Shown here one piece after another: positions 59,182-64,000 of a stretch of DNA of 64,000 nt. A program made the translations under genes and the position numbers. The DNA is from Bradyrhizobium liaoningense (GTDB lineage Bacteria; Pseudomonadota; Alphaproteobacteria; Rhizobiales; Xanthobacteraceae). Within the stretch, counting starts at the first letter, position 1, and each line of letters begins with the position of its first letter. The stretch spans positions 1 through 64,000 of the forward strand of contig NZ_JAFCJS010000013.1 of the NCBI RefSeq assembly GCF_018130825.1, in the 5' to 3' direction. The notes under the pieces are model-generated. The model was given only the letters and a program-made list of their open reading frames with translations, was not told where the DNA came from and did not search any database.

Positions 59182-60279
59182 ATGCCCTCCACGACTGCGC
59201 GCAAGAAGGAACAGAGCACGGCGGCAGGCACGTCGCCGGCTCGTCCGACATTGCTGCTTGCCTGGTACGACCGCCACCGCCGCCGCCTGCCTTGGCGCGC
59301 CGCGCCCGGCGAGGTGTCGGATCCCTATCGCGTCTGGCTCTCCGAGATCATGCTTCAGCAGACCACGGTGAAGGCGGTCGGGCCGTATTTCGAAAAATTC
59401 GTCGCGCGCTGGCCTGACGTCACGGCGCTGGGGCGGGCTTCGCAGGACGACGTGCTGCGGATGTGGGCCGGGCTCGGCTATTATTCGCGTGCGCGCAATC
59501 TCTATGCCTGCGCGGTGGCGGTGACGCGCGAGCGTGGCGGCGTCTTTCCCGATACGGAGGAAGGGCTACGCGCGCTGCCGGGGATCGGGCCCTACACGGC
59601 GGCGGCGATTGCGGCGATCGCGTTCGATCGCCATACCATGCCGGTCGACGGCAATATCGAGCGGGTGGTGTCGCGGCTCTTTGCCGTTGAAGAGGAACTG
59701 CCGCAGGCAAAGCCCTTGATCCAGCAACTGGCTACGACCCTGCTCGCCAACTCGCGCGCCGGCGACAGTGCGCAGGCGTTGATGGATCTCGGCGCCTCGA
59801 TCTGCACGCCGAAGAAGCCGGCCTGCTCGCTGTGCCCGCTGAACGAGGACTGCACGGCGCGCGCGCAGGGCACCCAGGAGACCTTTCCGCGCAAGGCGCC
59901 GAAGAAGAGCGGAACGCTGCGGCGCGGCGCCGCCTTCGTCATCACGCGCGGCGACGAACTCCTCGTCCGCTCGCGGCCTGAAAAGGGCCTGCTCGGCGGC
60001 ATGACGGAAGTGCCGGGCTCGGACTGGCTCGCCGGACAAGAGGATGCGAGGGCGAAGCAGCAGGCGCCGGAGCTGAAGGGGCTCTCGCGCTGGCAGCGCA
60101 AGGTGGGCGTCGTCACCCACGTCTTCACGCATTTTCCGCTGGAGCTGGTGGTCTACACGGCGAAGGCCGAAGCCCGCACACGCGCGCCCACAGACATGCG
60201 CTGGGTGCCGATCGCGACGCTTGCCGACGAGGCGCTGCCCAACGTCATGCGCAAGGTGATCGCGCACGCGTTGGACTGA
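59182..60279 (+). CDS. mutY: A/G-specific adenine DNA glycosylase
   Basis: 365 residues. It removes adenine paired with 8-oxoguanine. Helix-hairpin-helix LPGIGPYTAAAIAAIAFD with the following catalytic Asp region (PVDGNIERVVSR), the 4Fe-4S Cys pattern C-x6-C-x2-C-x5-C (CTPKKPACSLCPLNEDC), and a C-terminal NUDIX-like domain that reads 8-oxoG. Full length for the family. Divergent from higA. Confidence 0.96.
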   Translation: MPSTTARKKEQSTAAGTSPARPTLLLAWYDRHRRRLPWRAAPGEVSDPYRVWLSEIMLQQTTVKAVGPYFEKFVARWPDVTALGRASQDDVLRMWAGLGYYSRARNLYACAVAVTRERGGVFPDTEEGLRALPGIGPYTAAAIAAIAFDRHTMPVDGNIERVVSRLFAVEEELPQAKPLIQQLATTLLANSRAGDSAQALMDLGASICTPKKPACSLCPLNEDCTARAQGTQETFPRKAPKKSGTLRRGAAFVITRGDELLVRSRPEKGLLGGMTEVPGSDWLAGQEDARAKQQAPELKGLSRWQRKVGVVTHVFTHFPLELVVYTAKAEARTRAPTDMRWVPIATLADEALPNVMRKVIAHALD

Positions 60280-60285
60280 AAGTCT

Positions 60286-62031
60286 TCAGGCGGCGCGCGC
60301 GGCGCGCTCGTCTTCGGCCGGCATCAGGATGGTGCGATTGCGCCCTGTCTTCTTCGCGACATAGAGGCCCTGGTCGGCGCGCTCGATGATGTCCTGCACG
60401 TCGCGGTCGTGCTCGTCGAACAGCGCAAGCCCGACCGAGACGGTGAGGGGAATGACGGTGTCGCCATGACGTATTGTGGCGCTCTCGATCGACGTCCTGA
60501 TGCGCTCGGCGAGCAGCACGGCGGTCTCCTGGTCGATCTCGCGCAGCAGCACCACGAACTCCTCGCCGCCGAAGCGGGCGGCCTTGTCGGTGGTCCGGAT
60601 CGACTGGCTGACGATCTCGGCAACGCGCTTGATGGCGTCGTCTCCGGCGGCGTGGCCGTGAGCGTCGTTGATCTTCTTGAAATGATCGATGTCGATCATC
60701 AGCGTCGCCATGTTGCGCCTGTAGCGGCGGTAGAACGCGACGGCGTCGTCGGCGACGGCGAGGAAGGAGCGGCGGTTCATCAGGCCGGTCATGAAATCGG
60801 TGTCGGCGAGCTGGCGCAGCTTCAGCATGTCCTCCTGGAGCTGCATCGCGTTCTCGCTCGCGCGCAGCTCGGCTTCCTTGGTGCGCTCCTCGGCGAGGCC
60901 GATGCGGCGCAAGAGCGAGCGCAGCGCGCGCGAGAGCTGGACGACCTCGGCCGAGCCGCTCTGCCGCGCCAGCATGGTCGGGCCATGGGCGCGTCCGATG
61001 CGATCGGCTTCCTGCGTGATGGCGAGGATCGGGGCGGCGATCCGGCGAGAGACCAGTACGGCCAGCGACAGCGCGATCAGCGCAGTCACGGCGCCGATAG
61101 CCAGAATCGTCTGCGCCGACGAGATCGCTGCCGCGAGCGCGACGCTCGCCGGCTGGCTCGCGGTGACGATCCAGTTCAGCCCCTGATAGTCGCGGAAGCC
61201 GCGACCGACATGGAACGCGGTCAGCATCTGCCGTCCGTCCCTGGTCTCGTGGAAGGTGCCGTCGCCCGCCTTCAGGATGCCGGCGAGGTCGTCGCCGTCA
61301 TAGCGGATGGTTTCCTTCTGTGGCCCGACCAAGACCATTCCGCCCTTGCTGATGATCGAGAGCGTTGCATCGGCATTGCCGTCATTGGCTTCGACGTCCT
61401 TGATCAGGCTGGTCGCCCAATTCCAGTCCAGATGTCCGCCGAGCACGCCGAGCAGCTTGCCGCCGGCATCACGCACGGGAACGGCGATGTCGACGAAGCG
61501 ATAGGGTTCGTTGTTGGCGCGTTGCGTCAGCAGCGAGGCGAGCAGGAGGGCCTCGTGCACGTCGCCGACGGCGACTCGCTCGAGGCCTTGCTTGAACCAT
61601 GGGCGTGCAGCCACGGACTTGCCTTCCAGCAGGCCGCCGGTTGCCGCGACGACGTTCCCGTTTATGTCGGCGAAACCAATCCAGGCGAAATCGAAGGAAT
61701 GCTGAAGTGCCTCGAGCGAGCTGCGCAACGCGGCCGGGTCGCCCTGCCATAGCTGCTCCATCGGTTGCAGCTCTGCGAACAGCTTCATTTCCTGCCGCCG
61801 CGTCGCCATGACGCGATCGAGCCGGCCCGACACCATGGCCGCGGTCCCGGCCAGATTGTTCTCGATGAGTGTTGCGGTGTTTCTGTAGCTGACGAGGGCC
61901 GCACCGGCGGCGAGCGTGCCCACCAGCACGATGGACATGGCAGCGACGGCCGCGGCGATCTGCGTCCGTACGGCCAGTCGATCTTCGATCGCGTGCAGGC
62001 GGTCTGCTGCCTGTTGCAGGAAGGTCCGCAT
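60286..62031 (-). CDS. Membrane diguanylate cyclase with dCache sensor and GGEEF domain
   Basis: 581 residues from the ATG at 62031; a TTG 16 codons earlier is possible. A helix at about 24-47, a periplasmic dCache-like sensor to about 300, a second helix at about 305-328, a HAMP-like linker, then GGDEF. The active site is FGGEEF, and an intact RxxD inhibition site (RTTD) lies five residues before GGEEF, so c-di-GMP synthesis with product feedback is expected. The ligand is unknown. Convergent with mutY. Confidence 0.92.
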   Translation of the reverse strand: MRTFLQQAADRLHAIEDRLAVRTQIAAAVAAMSIVLVGTLAAGAALVSYRNTATLIENNLAGTAAMVSGRLDRVMATRRQEMKLFAELQPMEQLWQGDPAALRSSLEALQHSFDFAWIGFADINGNVVAATGGLLEGKSVAARPWFKQGLERVAVGDVHEALLLASLLTQRANNEPYRFVDIAVPVRDAGGKLLGVLGGHLDWNWATSLIKDVEANDGNADATLSIISKGGMVLVGPQKETIRYDGDDLAGILKAGDGTFHETRDGRQMLTAFHVGRGFRDYQGLNWIVTASQPASVALAAAISSAQTILAIGAVTALIALSLAVLVSRRIAAPILAITQEADRIGRAHGPTMLARQSGSAEVVQLSRALRSLLRRIGLAEERTKEAELRASENAMQLQEDMLKLRQLADTDFMTGLMNRRSFLAVADDAVAFYRRYRRNMATLMIDIDHFKKINDAHGHAAGDDAIKRVAEIVSQSIRTTDKAARFGGEEFVVLLREIDQETAVLLAERIRTSIESATIRHGDTVIPLTVSVGLALFDEHDRDVQDIIERADQGLYVAKKTGRNRTILMPAEDERAARAA

Positions 62032-62267
62032 GGAGAGGCTCCGGTTGTGCCGTCGCTTGTCCCATGAGGTAACTTCCAACCGCTTACCGGCAGATTTCCC
62101 AATTGGATCGTATTGAATCGGTCGTGAAGCCGTTTGGTTGAAGCGAACCTAATTCCCTTCGGATCCCCCAGGTTCCATAATCCCGCGGATTGCGTGCTCC
62201 GGGCTCCCCCTGCTGACACCAGGCTGTCAGCAGGCTTCCGCTATCGGTGACGGCAATGGAGGTCCCC

Positions 62268-62690
62268 ATGGTCAAGACCGCGCTCGACGATTTTCCAAGG
62301 CCGCCCTGCGCCGAGCTGCTCGGCTGGCGCCTGCTCGATGCCCGCCCGGAGGAGGGCTGGATCAGGCTCGGCTTCGACGGCAAGCCCGAATTCTGCAATC
62401 CGGCGGGCTTCATCCAGGGCGGCATGCTTTCGGCCATGCTCGACGACACCATGGGTCCCGCCGTGTTGGTGATGAGCGAGGGGCGGCTCTACACCACCAC
62501 CATCAGCATGACCGTAAATTTCCTGGCGCCCGCCAAGCCCGGGCCGATCATCGGCGAAGCCAGGGTGACGCAGCTCGGCAGGACGATCGCCTTCGTCGAG
62601 GCCAAGCTGATGGCGGCGGACGGCACCGTGCTGGCGACGGCAAGCGCGAGTGAGCGGCTGCTGGAGGCGGCGAGGGTGGTGGGTAAATAG
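62268..62690 (+). CDS. PaaI-type hotdog thioesterase
   Basis: 140 residues. Hotdog-fold motif FCNPAGFIQGGMLSAMLDD, with Gln in place of the His of the usual HGG motif, then SMTVNFLAPAKPGPIIGEA. It hydrolyses an acyl-CoA, substrate unknown. Start ATG 62268 with GGAGGT upstream; an ATG at 62256 is in frame but lies over that ribosome site. Confidence 0.88.
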   Translation: MVKTALDDFPRPPCAELLGWRLLDARPEEGWIRLGFDGKPEFCNPAGFIQGGMLSAMLDDTMGPAVLVMSEGRLYTTTISMTVNFLAPAKPGPIIGEARVTQLGRTIAFVEAKLMAADGTVLATASASERLLEAARVVGK

Positions 62691-62705
62691 TCTGGCGCTT
62701 TCTTC

Positions 62706-62925
62706 CTTCTCCCCATGTCTGTGGGAGAAGGTGGCATGGGCGGCCTTCGGCCGCCGTTCTTAAAAACGCCGAAGCGAAGCTTCGGCTATGGCGCCGGATG
62801 AGGGGTATCTCTCCGCGGATTCAAACTGCGAGTTGGATTCGCGGAGAGACACCCCTCACCCAAGTGAGCTCGCATCTCCCAGCGTCGCTGCCCTCTCCCA
62901 CAAGGGCGAGGGCACATTCATGCGC
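62706..62925. repeat. Mosaic intergenic repeat region
   Basis: Contains CTTCTCCCC...GGGAGAAG (62707-62730), the hairpin GGCGGCC/GGCCGCC at 62739-62755 followed by GTTCTTAAAA, a GAAGCGAAGCTTCGGC hairpin, and a long inverted pair GAGGGGTATCTCTCCGCG / CGCGGAGAGACACCCCTC around 62798-62858. It ends in CCCTCTCCCACAAGGGCGAG. Typical stacked palindromic elements between two convergent genes; it may also stop the thioesterase transcript. Confidence 0.75.
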
Positions 62926-62946
62926 ATCTCGCTTCGAGCGAGCACG

Positions 62947-64000
62947 TCACGCCCTCGCGCGCGCGTCCTTGCTCACGATCGGCGGCTTCGCGTTCAACGC
63001 CTCGACCTGGAATCCCGCGACACGCTTGTAGTTCGCAGCGATGTCCTCCAGCTCTTGCTGCGACAGCACGTCGGTGACGACTTTGTAGCCGTCGGGCGCG
63101 CGCTCCTCGACGAGCTGCATGACCTGCTCGGGCCCGTTCTTGCGGTTGAGCAGCACGAGGTCGGTGGTCGCGGGCCGGCGCTCGGCTTCATAGGCCAGTA
63201 GCGCCGCCTGCGTTGGGCCGTGCGCCAGGATCTCGCGGGTGATGACGCGGGCATCGAGGATCGCCTGCGAGGCGCCGTTCGAGCCTATCGGGTACATCGG
63301 ATGGGCGGCGTCGCCCATCAGCGTGACCTTGCCAAACGTCCATTGCGACACCGGATCGCGGTCGACCAGCGGATATTCATAGGCGTGCGGGCAGTTCCTG
63401 ATCAGGCCGGGCACGTCGAGCCAGTCGAACGTCCAGCTCTCGAACCAGGGCAGGAACTCTTCCAGCCGCGCGGTGCGGTTATAGTCCTCGCGCCGCCACT
63501 GATAGGTCGGCGGCATGTGGCGCTCGGCGACCCAGTTGATCAGATGGTTGCCTGCCGCATCCGCCTCCTTCGAGATCGGGTAGCAGACGAATTTCAGGAT
63601 CTCGTGTCCGGCCATGATCATGGTGCGGCCGCTGAGGAAGGCTTTTGCCGGCGTCACGCCGCGCCAGAGGATGCGGCCGTTCCAGATCGGCGGTCCCTCA
63701 TTGGGATAGAGCTTTTCTCGCGCGGCGGAATGGATGCCGTCGGCGGCGATCAGGATCGCGCCTTCATAAGTGCCGGCGGCCTTGCCGGTCGCCTTGTCGA
63801 CGAAGTCGGCGCGCACGCCGTTCGTCGTCTCGGTCCAGCCGGTCAGATGATGGCTGGTGAGGATATTCTCGCGGCCGAGCCGCTCGACCGCGGTGTCCAG
63901 CAGCAGCTGCTGCAGCGTGCCGCGATGGATCGAGAATTGCGGCCATTTGTAGCCGGCTTCCAGCCCGCGCGGCTCGCTCCAGATCGGCTTGCCGTGCTTG
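62947..64000 (-). CDS. FAD-dependent monooxygenase, PhzS-like (5' end outside window)
   Basis: About 350 residues visible; the frame is open to the window edge, so the N-terminus with the FAD-binding GxGxxG is missing. Visible motifs include YKWPQFSIHRGTLQQLLL near the start of the visible part, ILIAADGIHSAAR (DG motif), and LMGDAAHPMYPIGSNGASQA (GD motif with substrate-loop PIGSNGA). These place it in the flavin-dependent aromatic hydroxylase group, nearest in feel to PhzS-like oxidoreductases. Substrate unknown. Confidence 0.9.
   Translation of the reverse strand, partial: KHGKPIWSEPRGLEAGYKWPQFSIHRGTLQQLLLDTAVERLGRENILTSHHLTGWTETTNGVRADFVDKATGKAAGTYEGAILIAADGIHSAAREKLYPNEGPPIWNGRILWRGVTPAKAFLSGRTMIMAGHEILKFVCYPISKEADAAGNHLINWVAERHMPPTYQWRREDYNRTARLEEFLPWFESWTFDWLDVPGLIRNCPHAYEYPLVDRDPVSQWTFGKVTLMGDAAHPMYPIGSNGASQAILDARVITREILAHGPTQAALLAYEAERRPATTDLVLLNRKNGPEQVMQLVEERAPDGYKVVTDVLSQQELEDIAANYKRVAGFQVEALNAKPPIVSKDARARA

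Overview
The window looks like chromosome from a Bradyrhizobium-type alphaproteobacterium. The reasons are the high GC content, the fused cytochrome b/c1 gene (fbcH) behind a Rieske gene, the fused trpE(G) gene behind a short Trp-rich leader ORF, an ScfR-type regulator divergent from aceA, and many GC-rich palindromic intergenic elements of the kind that fill Bradyrhizobium genomes. I recognise about 55 protein genes. No rRNA, tRNA, CRISPR array, complete insertion sequence or prophage was found. All assignments come from reading the sequence; no database was searched.

Layout. 0.1-3.8 kb: ScfR/RamB-like regulator divergent from isocitrate lyase and a small DUF4170 protein. 3.9-9.3 kb: membrane-anchored unknown, metallophosphoesterase, NUDIX hydrolase, a coupled membrane protein plus GT2 glycosyltransferase pair, two GNAT acetyltransferases. 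9.3-12.4 kb: a ZnuD-like TonB receptor and a DUF2946 protein behind a Zur-like operator. 12.4-19.3 kb: MoxR/DUF58/BatA-DUF4159/membrane protein operon. 19.6-23.2 kb: tightly overlapping DUF1285, CoA pyrophosphatase, DUF6111, CCA-adding enzyme, TauE/SafE operon. 23.4-24.8 kb: transglycosylase-like protein and an outer-membrane protein remnant. 24.9-33.3 kb: type I secretion operon (repeat adhesin, ABC exporter, HlyD adaptor). 33.3-37.4 kb: a looser, accessory-looking stretch (GNAT, cupin, HD protein with FixK/FNR-like boxes, Cys-rich secreted protein) with degenerate repeat debris. 37.4-41.2 kb: YodC-like protein, HAD hydrolase, hemF, queD, queE, trmL. 41.4-44.2 kb: Rieske and fbcH (bc1 complex) with a clear terminator. 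44.3-48.3 kb: dienelactone hydrolase, trpL/trpE(G), apt. 48.3-49.8 kb: two adjacent MinD/ParA-like ATPases. 50.0-53.7 kb: M48 protease, LemA, small membrane protein, Rsm22. 53.8-60.3 kb: smc, DsbA-like protein, DciA-like protein, HigA antitoxin, mutY. 60.3-64.0 kb: diguanylate cyclase, thioesterase, flavin monooxygenase cut by the window end.

How the parts work together. Most of the window is housekeeping: glyoxylate bypass, respiration, haem, queuosine, tryptophan, chromosome structure and repair. The most interesting parts are regulatory or cell-surface: the zinc-uptake unit under a Zur-like box, the repeat adhesin with its own exporter and an unusual upstream region, the FixK-like boxes around the HD gene, the trp attenuator, the paired P-loop ATPases, and a QueD homologue lacking the usual catalytic cysteine.
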